From Sternotherus odoratus (lineage: Eukaryota; Chordata; Testudines; Kinosternidae), in contig JAVMKO010000001.1 in assembly GCA_032164245.1 (NCBI GenBank), forward strand, positions 77,187,892 to 77,251,891: a stretch of 64,000 nt of DNA. The letters are read 5' to 3'. This document shows positions 34,241 to 52,342 of the stretch, piece after piece (within the stretch, counting starts at the first letter, position 1; every line of letters begins with the position of its first letter). The notes below the pieces were generated by a model. It saw nothing but the letters and a program-made list of their open reading frames with translations. It searched no databases and had not been told where the DNA came from. The position numbers and the translations under genes were made by a program.

Positions 34241-34379
34241 GGCGTGTCGCTCCTCTCCTTCCCTCGCTGGAGTCGGGTCACAGCAGCGTGACCCAGCGAA
34301 CAAGTAAGCGCCGGGGGGGGGGGGTAAGCGGTGTGCAAGGGGGTGTTGGGGGAAGGCTGGGCTGGGAGCGGGGGTAAGC

Positions 34380-34960
34380 AGTGTGGGGGAGAGACCGGGC
34401 TGGGTGGGTCAGTTGGGGGGGGTTGGAGGAAAGGAGGTTTGGGGGGGAGAGACCTGTCTGGGTGGGTCAGTTGGGGGGGGTTGGAGGAAAGGAAGTTTGG
34501 GGGGGAGAGACCTGGCTGGGTGGGTCAGTTGGGGGGGGTTGGAGGAAAGGAGGTTTGGGGGGGAGAGACCGGGCTGGGTGGGTCAGTTGGGGGGTTGGAG
34601 GAAAGGAGGTTTGGGGGGGAGAGACCGGGCTGGGTGGGTCAGTTGGGGGGGGTTGGAGGAAAGGAAGTTTGGGGGGGAGAGACCTGGCTGGGTGGGTCAG
34701 TTGGGGGGTTGGAGGAAAGGAGGTTTGGGGGGGAGAGACTGGGCTGGGTGGGTCAGTTGGGGGGTTGGAGGAAAGGAGGTTTGGGGGGGAGAGACCGGGC
34801 TGGGTGGGTCATTTGGGGGGTGGGTGGGAGGGAAGGAGGTTTTGGGGGGAGAGACCGGGCTGGGTGGGAGGGAAGGAGGTTTTGGGGGGAGAGACCGGGC
34901 TGGGTGGGAGGGAAGGAGGTTTTGGGGGGAGAGACCGGGATGAGTGGGTCAGTTGGGGGG
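34380..34960 (+). repeat. 55-59-bp G-rich tandem array in hAT
   Basis: About nine units of GAGAGACCGGGCTGGGTGGG, GTCAGTTGGGGGGG and GGAGGAAAGGAGGTTTGGGG, followed by about three shorter units of roughly 40 bp. It is open in several frames only because of its repetitive, stop-poor composition. Confidence 0.92.
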
Positions 34961-35231
34961 GGGGGGTGTACAGTTGTTGTTTTTTGTTTTGTTTTTTGTT
35001 TTTTTGTTTTTTTCAATTAAAAAAATGTTTAATGGAAAGCTCTGTTATTGTGTTTTTCTTTTTAAACAAAAGCTGTTAATTAGTTTGAAAAACTGTACGA
35101 ATTGTTTTTTCTAAACTAAAACCTCGTTATTCAGGTTTAATTGCAGTGTTGGCACTTTGAAAAAAACAAGTCGTTTTGGTTTGCAGTTTGGGCACTCGGG
35201 CTCAAAAAGGTTTGCCATCACTGCCCTAAGG

Positions 35232-35482
35232 TATTACCTGTTAGGGAACCCCTTCTCCTTGGTGACGGACCACGCACCCCTTAGATGGCTTAACAACATG
35301 AAGGACTCAAATGCACGAATCATGCGGTGGTACCTGTCCCTCCAACCCTATTCCTTCCAGGTATCCCACCGGCCAGGGAAAGCCCACGGGAATGCAGATT
35401 TCTTTTCCCGAGTTGGGGAGGAGGAAGAGGAAAGGGAGCCCCAGGTGCAGCCGACTCTGGCAGCTGTTTTATGGGGAGGGTG
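35232..35482 (+). pseudogene. Gypsy pol, rest of RNase H
   Basis: Continues the RNase H frame after the hAT: VTDHAPLRWL (catalytic Asp), SHRPGKAHGNAD (last acidic residue), then an acidic tail. Reading stays open into the 3' LTR to 35663. Confidence 0.88.
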
Positions 35483-36459
35483 TGTGACGGAGCTGAGCGG
35501 CCCCGCACCGGTACAGCAAGGGTTAACCCTTCTCTCTGGGCAGAGGAAGCCGCCGGAAGCTCTGCTGGGCATGCTCCAGCTGGAGACCCAGCATAAAAGC
35601 CTGCAGAGTTGGTCAGTGACGGCTGACTACCAGAGCGGAAGGACGTGTGTTACCAGCTCCTGAGGAGGAACAGCCAACATTCTGGGACCCAGACGACAGC
35701 CTGGCTGTAACGCCGCTGGAGGACCCATCTGCCATCGGCCCGGAGGGAGATCACTCAGACGGACCCCCGGACACCGAAGACAGGGTAGGAAGTGACCCAG
35801 GGGACTTTTAAAGGGACAGACTAGCTTGGCGTGTTGCGGACAGATCCCCGCCGAGCGTGGAGCGAGACCAGCCCTGCTGATAGGTGAGCCCTGGGTCGGG
35901 ACCCGGTGGAGTGGGCGGGCCTGGGTCCCCCTACCCCTACGGCCATTAGGCCACGCTACCCCGAGAGCGGGAAGCAATTATATAGACTCTGGCCATTGGG
36001 CCACGCTACCCCGAGAGCGGGAAGCAATTAGATTGACTCCGGCCATTGGGCCATGCTACCCTGAGAACAGGGGACACTTGTATAGACTCCGGCTATTGTG
36101 CCACGCTACCCCGAGAGCGGGAAGCAATTAATTGACTCCGGCCATTGGGCCACACTACCCTGAGAACAGGGGACGCGCGTATAGACTCCGGCTATTGGGC
36201 CACCCTACCCCGAGGGCGGGAAGCAATTAGATTGACTCCGGCCATTGGGCCACACTACCCTGAGAACAGGAGACACTTCTATAGACTCCGGCCATTGGGC
36301 CACGCTACCCTGAGAGCAGGGGACGTGTGTATAGACTCCGGCCATCGGGCCACGCTGCCCCCCCCCTTTCCCTTGAGGGGGGGGTTAGAGACGGGCAGAG
36401 GTCCGCTGCCATGCCTAGCCCCAGCCTTCAGGGGGCGCTGTGGAACCGGACCCGCCACA
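35483..36459 (+). repeat. 3' LTR of Gypsy element
   Basis: 977 bp, TGTGACGG...GCCACA. It carries only about nine minisatellite units (35940-36360) and lacks a few bases near GGAAGCCGCCGG compared with the 5' LTR. Confidence 0.93.
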
Positions 36460-36756
36460 GGGTCCCAAATTTTTTTTGCCAGCATGACCCCATTTTAATG
36501 AAGTATTTCCTGTCAGAACCCCAGAAAACATGGTGTCCTCTGCACAACACTATCTCAGACACACCATAAGTGTGAGCTCATGCCATGGGGAGGACACCAT
36601 TTTGCTCTACAAAGCAGCAACCTCGTACATATGGTGCATGTGAGGTCACGCTGTATAGAGCAAAATGGTGTCCTCTACACACAAAGGATTGGCACAATCC
36701 CATCTGCTGATGGACAGCCCCGTTTGGGGTTGTGAGACACACTTTGGGAACCACTG

Positions 36757-37986
36757 CTCCAGAGAGTGAAAGGCGGGCAATGACAAAGAATGCAGGGATT
36801 GGCTGCATTGAAACAAACCTAGAAAGCAACAACCACCCCGCTAAGTGTTCATGGATTTTTGGAGGTGGGAAAGGGTCAGTGGAAAAGCTCTAATACTGCT
36901 CAGTGTCTAGACCCTCCTGTCTAAGCCCTCACAGTTCCCACTGCTGGAACTCCCAGGCTGCACTGGTACAAGGCTGGCAGAGGCAGCACCCCACCAGTTC
37001 ATGCCTCCCGCGGCTGTTGATGTGGTGACCAGAGGAGTTAGGACAAACCCTACAGCCCCTCCACCAGCCACAGCCAGCCTCCTTTGGTGTGTGTCAGAGA
37101 ATCAGTATTTCCCTCTTCCTATCTCTCTGGTGAGTTGGGAGCATCGGGAAAGTGGGAATCTCCATCTCTCCTTTATCCCCTACTGATCCATGTACCCCAT
37201 TGCAGTGGTCCCAGGGCCTCCAATAACAAACACCTTCCTTTGATCAGGGTGCCTTGCAATGGATAAAGCAGCATGTGGTACACAACAATTTCCAACCTGC
37301 TGTAACAGAAATTCTTAACTATGATCGCATCGTTTTCCCAATAACACACACCTCAGCTGTGTGTGTGCACATTGCTTTTAAACAGATTCTTGGGCTTGTA
37401 ATTAAGGTGTTCTGTTATAGTGCAGAAGTGATTAATGTGTTGAATTCAGTATGTCCCAGTGTCTATTGGAGTATGAAGTAACTTCTCTGGGGAGATACAG
37501 CAAGCTCATGAAGAACAGAGCCTAACGTGATGGATGGGTGTATAGACTTAAGGGACGGAGAGTCTCCTTAACCTGGCAGTTCTGCGCTTCTCAGAGATTA
37601 GGTAGGTGGGTTTGTTACATAAGCAACCGGAATTGATTTATAACAAGTTTGTTTTTTATTTAAATAATGGCAATTCTAGAAGAGGAACAATGCATTATTT
37701 AAGGTGAGGGTTTACTCCTGGGGGAATTCTGCATCAAAAAATTAAAAATTCTGCACACAATATTTGAAAATTCTGTCCTGGCACTCCAACTGTGATACAC
37801 CACGGGAAAGGAACTGAACTGTTTAGTGGCCCAGTTGGAAAGCTGGGGTAAGAAAGGCCCAGAGGGGCAAAGAGTCTCCAGGAAGGGAGCCTTGCAGGCA
37901 CAGCCCTACACCTGAATGGCCAACACTGTTTGAAGATTGGGTTTTTTTGAAGGATAGCCCTGAAGGGGGCTGCAGGACCGTTTAAT
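36757..37986. other. no gene recognised
   Basis: Mixed-composition sequence without a convincing coding frame or paired transposon ends. Confidence 0.4.
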
Positions 37987-38110
37987 GAGGGTTACCATAC
38001 GTCCGTATTTTCCTGGACACGTCCAGCTTTTTTGTTCTTATATTGCCATCCGGGAGGAATTTCCAAAAATCTGGACATGACCAGAAAAACATGGAGGTAT
38101 GGTAACCCTA
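37987..38110. mobile_element. short hAT-like MITE (GGGTTACCATA family)
   Basis: Inverted ends GAGGGTTACCATACG and GTATGGTAACCCTA; the interior shares CCTGGACACGTCCAGCTTTTT with the larger relative at 11866-12528. Flanking 8-mers do not match well. Confidence 0.7.
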
Positions 38111-38260
38111 GTTACCTGCAGGAGACGCGGCTAATGTGTAACCCACTTCCCGCCACTGTGCGAGGCGGCACCACAGCTTTGATGGCCTCTGGCCGGCCAG
38201 GAACTGATCTCAGTCCCCCTCCGGCCCTACCGCAGCCGGGGTCGTGGTGCTGCAGGAGCC

Positions 38261-38791
38261 ATGCGGGCTGCTGCCCGAACCTGGGCATTGGCCCTGCTGC
38301 TGCTGCTCCTCCTGGCCCTAGGGTTCCTGCTGCTGCCCAGCGGGTCCCTGACTGCTCTACTAGGCCTGCATCCTGCTGCGCCATGCGCTGCTGCCCCGAG
38401 CTGCCACCCGACCACCCTGCCGCACCCTCTGTCCTGCAGCCAGCCCGTCTCCAGCCAACCCCGCACCCCCCGCCCACACCGGCCCCGCACCCCCTGCCCT
38501 GCAGCCCGCCCATCTCCAGCCAACCCCGCACCCCCTGCCCACAGCCAGCCCCTGCCGCACCCCCTGCCCTGCAGCCAGCCCCTGTCTCCAGCCAACCCCG
38601 CACCCCCCGCCCTGCAGCCAGCCGCTGGCGCCCCCCACGTCCCTATCTGCAGCCGGCCCCAGCCCTGGAGGGGGATGGTCAGGCCTAGTGGGCGGGTAGA
38701 GCTTGGCGGGACCGCTCAGCCCTTCACCCCCCGCCCCAGAAGCGGGGCTCAAACCCGCTCTAGCCCCTCTTCAGAGCCAACCCACAGCTAG
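38261..38791 (+). CDS. unassigned ORF with hydrophobic N-terminus, Pro-rich remainder
   Basis: A 176-codon ORF starts at an ATG with G at -3. Its first about 35 residues look like a signal peptide or type II anchor: Arg/Ala start, then a poly-Leu core. The rest is a Pro/Ser/Cys-rich low-complexity stretch encoded by a C-rich minisatellite (38400-38650). I recognise no family. It lies 220 bp upstream of NDUFA6 exon 1. It may be a broken first exon or pure coincidence. Confidence 0.15.
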   Translation: MRAAARTWALALLLLLLLALGFLLLPSGSLTALLGLHPAAPCAAAPSCHPTTLPHPLSCSQPVSSQPRTPRPHRPRTPCPAARPSPANPAPPAHSQPLPHPLPCSQPLSPANPAPPALQPAAGAPHVPICSRPQPWRGMVRPSGRVELGGTAQPFTPRPRSGAQTRSSPSSEPTHS

Positions 38792-38841
38792 GGTAACCCA
38801 GGCAACCAACAGCCTGGGGACGATTAATCCCCCACTCAAGT

Positions 38842-46876
<8,035 letters not shown>

Positions 46877-46923
46877 GACAAACTGACTGAAAAATTAATT
46901 CTGTATTTCACTGTCTTACCGCA

Positions 46924-46929
46924 AATAAA
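46924..46929 (+). promoter_or_regulatory. NDUFA6: NDUFA6 polyadenylation signal AATAAA
   Basis: A canonical AATAAA 48 nt after the stop codon implies a very short 3' UTR ending around 46945-46955. Confidence 0.85.
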
Positions 46930-46956
46930 GCTCTGTAGAGCACTTCTTGAAATTCT

Positions 46957-48713
46957 TCATAAGGAAAATAGCCATCTCAACACTGTGTCTGCTGATACAT
47001 ACTGATAAAATGGGCTGTGGACAACAACGATCCTATCTTCTGTTCCTGTCCCCCTTTTAAAGTATTGTGCTTGCTCTGGAAAGTCTTGTAGTATGAGACA
47101 GTAACTAACAAGTATACAAAGAGCTAAAGTAGGTTGGGAAAGTTCAATTAGATTCAATCTTTAGTGAAGTAAGATTCCTTGATCTGGGCATAGGATATTA
47201 AGTACAAGCCACCTCCGAAGGAGTTGGAAATCTTTATGGAACTGGGCAGTACTGGAATTTCAGACTGGGGCTGATGGCTACTGTATTGGAGGCAGCTGTT
47301 GAGCAGTTAGAATGTCCAAGCAAAACTAAAACTTTGTTAACTTTACCTAGCTGCTAATTCTGGGTATGCTACTTGAGTCAAGTCTAACATTTTAAAAAAA
47401 CAAACTCAAACTCTCTGCAACACTTACTGTACACTTGCCTATGCAATTGACTGCAACCTATTAAAGTTGGTGTATCAAACTTTTTGAGAGCTCATAACTA
47501 TCTCTTACTTTTGGGGGAATTTCTCAAACACTTCAGTGCCTGAGCTTGTCCACTTGCAGCCATGAGTGAATGCTGGGGTGGCATAGAATTAATATTTATT
47601 CAGCACACTGAAGACAAATCCTATGGTACCAGAACAGCTCCTTTTTTAATATCTTCATGTAGTAATACTCTCCCAACCATGATGTAGGCTAACCCTTCTC
47701 GCCTGCTTTGTCTGTAGTCCTGTCTACAGTCCACTAAAGATCAGTGCAAGAGGAACCCTTTTTGAATACTGCTCTGGGACCACTGAGGATTCTACAGGGT
47801 AGAGATACCTCATGCCATTGTCTGGCAAAATGTAACTAGCTCTCTCTATGGTACAGCCAGAGTTTCTTTTTGTTGGGAACAAGTAAAATAAAGCCTAATC
47901 ATTGGTCATGCATCAAGGAAAGGTTTTTCAGGAGCATGTATATTGTTTAAAAAAACACCCTAAACAAACTTATCTTCAGCTAAAACTTGAAATTGGCCAG
48001 TGTTCTTTGTAATACTAGAATTAAAATAGCTGTACAATTACTGTTTTCAGTGAATATGTTCTTGAGGTATTAAAGATAGAAGTGATAGAAGGGGTCTTCT
48101 GCTTCCAGGGATTCCTTTTCCCCTGCCCTTAGAGAGTTGTGGCTCCCTATTTCATGCAGAAGTCTGTCTGCTTGGGGTGGAGGTTGTCTTATCAGTGGTC
48201 CTACAAGGCCAGCAGTGGAAGGGTGTAGAGAAATGTGGGTGTGCAAGCTTCTGCATAGCTTACAGCCTTGGCTATGTGAATTGGGGTACTGCACAAAAGC
48301 TGGATAGACTTCAGGAAAGCACCTGTACCTCACCTGGTCACACAAGCACTCTTGCACTGAGTAGCAGAATCTGGGTTATGCATTTTTCTCTACCCCCACT
48401 TTCTTCACATCACTTATCCCTTCCTGAAGCTGTCTTCTCCCTCTGATATTCTCTGCTCAGCCTCACAGGCAGAAGGACTGCTGCTGGTGGGGAAATTAAA
48501 TATTCAATTTGACATACAAATCTCCTCCCCTTTAAAAAGAGAAGTTTATAAACAACCAATGCTGCTGCTGCCTTCTCACCCCAATAGGCAAGTGCCTGAA
48601 GAGAGATGGGTGGTCAGTATTGTTACTAAAAGGTGCTGCAGTGGAGCATAGCAGAGGCCAAGTCTCTCCCTCTAAATCTACTACCAGCACCTTTCTGTTT
48701 AAATCAGGAATTA
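46957..48713. other. intergenic after NDUFA6, no gene recognised
   Basis: No convincing frames, splice-linked exons or paired transposon termini. Confidence 0.4.
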
Positions 48714-48726
48714 CTAGCTAACTTTG

Positions 48727-49263
48727 GTAACAAAGAGTCCTGTGACACCTTAAAGACTAACTAAGGTATTGAAGCATATACAAAAACCTGTAGAACACTT
48801 CAACCTGCCTGGACACACAATTACAGATTTAAAGTCACCATATTGCAGCAAAAAAAAAAAAACCTTCAAGACCAGACTGCAAAGAGAAACTGCAGAGTTG
48901 CAATTAATTTGCAAATTTGACACAATCTGGGATTGAGCAAAGATTTTGAATGGCTTGCTAATTACAAAAACAGCTTCTTCTCCCTCAGAGTTCATACTTC
49001 CAATACAGCTGCTAGAGGAATACCTCACCCTCCCTGATTTGAGATAATAAGCTGGTTCAGGCTGATTGGACTAACCTTGTTATCTCCTAGTTGGTTCTTG
49101 CCTACTTATCTATACCTGCCCCTGGACACTTCCACTGCTTGTATCCGATGAAGTGGGTATTACCCCATGAAAGCTTATGTTTCAATACTTTAGTTAGTCT
49201 TAAAGGTGCCACAGGACTCTGTTACCTCTGCTATTCCAGACTAACACGGCTACCTCTCTGATT
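48727..49263. repeat. fold-back SINE-like element with 13-bp duplication
   Basis: CTAGCTAACTTTG flanks it (48714-48726, 49264-49276). The left arm starts ACAAAGAGTCCTGTGACACC; the right arm is its inverse and ends with the full head reading ACACGGCTACCTCTCTG. A 370-bp unique middle separates the arms and has an open minus-strand stretch. Confidence 0.85.
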
Positions 49264-49276
49264 CTAGCTAACTTTG

Positions 49277-50659
49277 ATAGATCACAGGAAGAGAAAGTGG
49301 TCTCTTGAGTAGTAAAAACCCTTTATAGGTCATATTGCAAAGGCATCAGTTCCACCAAGTAGAAAATACTAAGCTGCTGTAGCTGATGGACAGGTATGTT
49401 TGTGGCTGCTAGGACTGAAATGGCTGCATTTTGTATCACCTGTAAACTTCCAGGAGTCTGAGTACAGCACAAAATCAAGCATGCTGAAATACTCTGATCT
49501 AGAAGTCAGAAAGCAATAGATTATTAGATCCAGCTCTGCAGAACAAGATAATAAACACCACAATGGGGCCTGCAGGCTTATTAAAATGTTACTGTTCAGA
49601 GTATCAGACTGTTGACAGATCTGAAAGAATGAATATGAGTACTTGTCCACTGCCAGAAGGCAAATGACATTAATTTTGTCTTTGTGCCTATTTCAGGATT
49701 AAAAGGGAGCAAGGAAATGTAAGATTTCCAAATAAGTGGGGCCTCATCAGAACCTTTTCAGGAATTAAGAGAAACAGTGGACTTCATACAAGGGGAGATT
49801 TCTAGCATCCAGGGATGGTTTCTTGAGAAAGAGAATAACATTCATGAAACAAAAGAGATCCTTTCCTGCAACCCCAATACCACATAACTGTGACACCCAT
49901 CACATTCTGGGATATTTAAAATATAAATAAGCTATTGCCTTGTTAGCCCAACCTGAAAAAAAATACTCCAACCACACACAATCAGCGAGGTAAAACCTTT
50001 AGAGTCTACATGGGCCAATTTAACAAACAGTAAGTACCTTTTACATATAAAAAGTCCAGGAAGCTAAATTTATATCATTGAGGTTTGCACATAGTCAGAA
50101 CATGAGACACATTAGGTTTGTGATAGGAATGTTCACGCAACCCCAGTGCAGATACAGAGTAATTTCTGGCAATTGATCTAGCTGACTGTTTATGAAATGC
50201 TACAAAACATACTTGGTGCAGTTGACATTTGGTAATTAGAGTTTTATCCTTTGCATTAGCTGACATTAATTTTAACTCTACAATCTTGAAGTTGCATTTT
50301 CAACCTGCAGAGTGAGGTGAAGTTAACAGTACTTAATGCTGTAGCAGGTTGCATGGGAGCATGATAGTAACCCTAGGTCCAGTGTCATTTTGCAGTGACT
50401 GCATTTCAAAGCAGGTGAGTCCACCTGCAGTGACCTTGTATGTTCCAACAGGAATTATTTTTCTATAGTCAACTGGCAGGTTTTAAAGCAATGCAATAGA
50501 TTTCAGCCTAGTGTGGTCCTTTTATATACTTCCAATAGAGCAAAAGAAGTGACAGAATCTTACCCAAAAAGAAACAAGAACATATAAAGTCTGAAGCATC
50601 AATGCTAATTAACATCAACTTAGCTGACAAGCATGAAAACAAACAACAAAACCCTTATA
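49277..50659. other. intergenic between NDUFA6 and SMDT1 3' ends, no gene recognised
   Basis: AT-rich sequence lacking recognisable repeats. Confidence 0.4.
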
Positions 50660-50677
50660 TGGTTCAGTCTGCCATTC

Positions 50678-50683
50678 TTTATT
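50678..50683 (-). promoter_or_regulatory. SMDT1: probable SMDT1 polyadenylation signal
   Basis: AATAAA on the minus strand about 1.5 kb after the SMDT1 stop, without an obvious transposon between. The 3' UTR would be 50660-52204. Nearer weak signals cannot be excluded. Confidence 0.5.
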
Positions 50684-51624
50684 CATAATTTATACTGCCC
50701 ATGGTCATTATTACAGAAACCCAAGTGGTTTCAAGAGGTGAAAGGTACAGCAGCCAAGAGTTGCTGGATCTATTGTGTATACACCCCTTCCCAACTGCCA
50801 TATAGACATGAGAACATTCATTGGTACAGAGGGAGGCCCAACTACGCCTCCTTTCCTCTTTAAAACAAGGGAGGGGGCATGAGGAAACAGTGATGTCAGA
50901 ACCAGTTCTTTGTCTATGGCTTTTTCCTTTCTGTTCTTCCATTACAACCCTGCAATGAGGTAAAAAGAAATGTTAGAACAGCCCCATACTATTCTTCAGC
51001 TAGACAATACTGATTCTAGTCCATATTTAACAAGGGCAAAGCCCATAAGCAGAATCATGTGAAACAAGCTTCGTGTGCTGATAACTACACCCAATATAAA
51101 CTGTGTGGCTGAAAACAGGGAATGTACTAATTTGACAGTGACTGCAAACTTTTCAGAGGAAAACATGGCCAGGGGATCATGGAAAAGAGGGTTAACAAAG
51201 GACATGGATTCACTAAACTGATATGGAAAAATTATAGAATGTCTGTGCTGCTGAACCTCTTAAGGAAACACATGCACTCCGCATAAAATATATTACCCCA
51301 TTTCATCTTATGCCACTTGCCTGGTCCTCATTAAGTAATATTTGATGTAGAGTAGATAGAGATTTGAAATAGCACAAAACCAAAGTTTAATTTTCATTAT
51401 TATAAACCATCATCTTATATAAATCTTCAGCCTGAAGTATTTGAGTACTCTTAAGACTACATACATAAGGACCAGACACCATGTGAGGATGCAAGCTCTG
51501 GTATGTAATACAAGTCATCCTATAAATTAATAGGGGATTTTTTTTTAGGTCAGCAGAATGTAATAAAGTTGGAATTAGCTTAGGACACCTAAGCTACCTC
51601 TACTACACTTGCAATGTGCTATGG

Positions 51625-51840
51625 CAATGGTCCCCAAACTGGGGGGCATGGAGGAACATCTTGAGGGTGCAGCAGGGCTTGGGCCAGCCCCTGTGGGGGT
51701 GGGAAGGGAGTATCACCCAGCCTCGCTTCCAGCCACTGCTCTGGCCCCTGGCTCTGCTCCCAACCAAAGGGGCACGGACACATTCCATTACAGGTAAGGG
51801 GGGGGGGGGGGACACGAGAGGAAAAGTTTAGACATCACTA
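51625..51840. mobile_element. short hAT MITE in SMDT1 3' UTR region
   Basis: Ends CAATGGTCCCCAAACT and GTTTAGACATCACTA. Flanking 8-mers TGCTATGG and TGGTATGG agree at 7 of 8. A poly-G run lies at about 51798-51811. Confidence 0.8.
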
Positions 51841-52204
51841 TGGTATGGTAATACAATTAATAATATGAACCATTAAATTCTGTAGTCACTACAAATAGCC
51901 AGTTTGTTTTATATCTGACCCAGATGACAAGACTTTGAACACATTATCAGTTTAGTACTAGCTCAACAGCAAGTGTCACCTACAGCACTTATTTATGTAT
52001 TCTTTAGACTAGGTCTCATTCAAATACTGATCCGGGTCCAGCATATATATCAGATCACCGACAGAGATAGTACCAGTACTGAATGTGCAGCAGTTTTCCA
52101 AAGCAGTAGCAGTCTGCATCACCCAGTTACATAATCCCCTCCCTCTCCCATGCCAAACAGGTAATGCAAGTAATTGAACTATTTGTGGCACTGATGTCAT
52201 ACCT

Positions 52205-52342
52205 TTAATCATCATCATCATCATCCTCTGGGACAAAGATATCATGTTCCTCGAGCAAGGCTGCAAAATTCTTACTGATCTGAGTCCCGATGTAGAGGAA
52301 AGGGATCACAACGGTAAATACTCGTAGGAGGCCAAAGGGCAT
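52205..52342 (-). CDS. SMDT1: SMDT1 exon 2, transmembrane helix and acidic tail
   Basis: It encodes the transmembrane segment with GxxxS and the poly-Asp C-terminus needed for MICU1 contact, then TAA at 52205-52207. The (ATC)n run at about 52208-52226 is the complement of the Asp codons, not an independent microsatellite. Confidence 0.97.
   Translation of the reverse strand: MPFGLLRVFTVVIPFLYIGTQISKNFAALLEEHDIFVPEDDDDDD

Larger units (their letters stand above)
33913..35223. mobile_element. hAT MITE inserted in Gypsy RNase H
   Basis: Ends CAGTGATGGCGAACC and GGTTTGCCATCACTG, perfect 8-bp duplication CCCTAAGG (33905-33912, 35224-35231). It contains two tandem arrays. No transposase. Confidence 0.96.
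29670..36459 (+). mobile_element. Ty3/Gypsy LTR retrotransposon, Gmr1-like (IN before RT)
   Basis: Complete by its ends: 5' LTR 29670-30900, 3' LTR 35483-36459, and GGGTC on both sides (29665-29669, 36460-36464). A putative primer-binding site TGGCACCTGACCAGGGAC follows the 5' LTR at 30903-30920. A purine tract ATGGGGAGGGTG precedes the 3' LTR. The interior holds part of a gag, no protease or zinc knuckle that I can see, then integrase, reverse transcriptase and RNase H in that order. An hAT (33913-35223) interrupts RNase H. There is no envelope-like frame. It cannot encode a full set of proteins. Confidence 0.95.
29661..36756. mobile_element. hAT MITE split by the Gypsy element
   Basis: Left end CAGTGGGTC at 29661-29669; continuation GGGTCCCAAAT from 36460; right end CTTTGGGAACCACTG to 36756. 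The Gypsy insertion lies 9 bp inside. Flanking 8-mers agree at only 5 of 8, so the insertion is old. Confidence 0.75.

Noticed and set aside
34331..35079. Long overlapping ORFs (186-232 codons) rich in Gly/Trp/Glu
   Set aside because: All three frames are open because the G-rich tandem array lacks stops; it lies inside an hAT MITE.
29670..36459. Endogenous retrovirus with envelope
   Set aside because: No envelope-like frame between RNase H and the 3' LTR; pol features and 5-bp duplication fit Ty3/Gypsy.
20000..38000. Additional CYP2D copies, as in mammals
   Set aside because: No second set of P450 motifs (haem loop, ExxR) was found outside 5421-19867.
52208..52226. (ATC)n microsatellite as a stand-alone repeat
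   Set aside because: It is the complement of the six Asp codons at the SMDT1 C-terminus.
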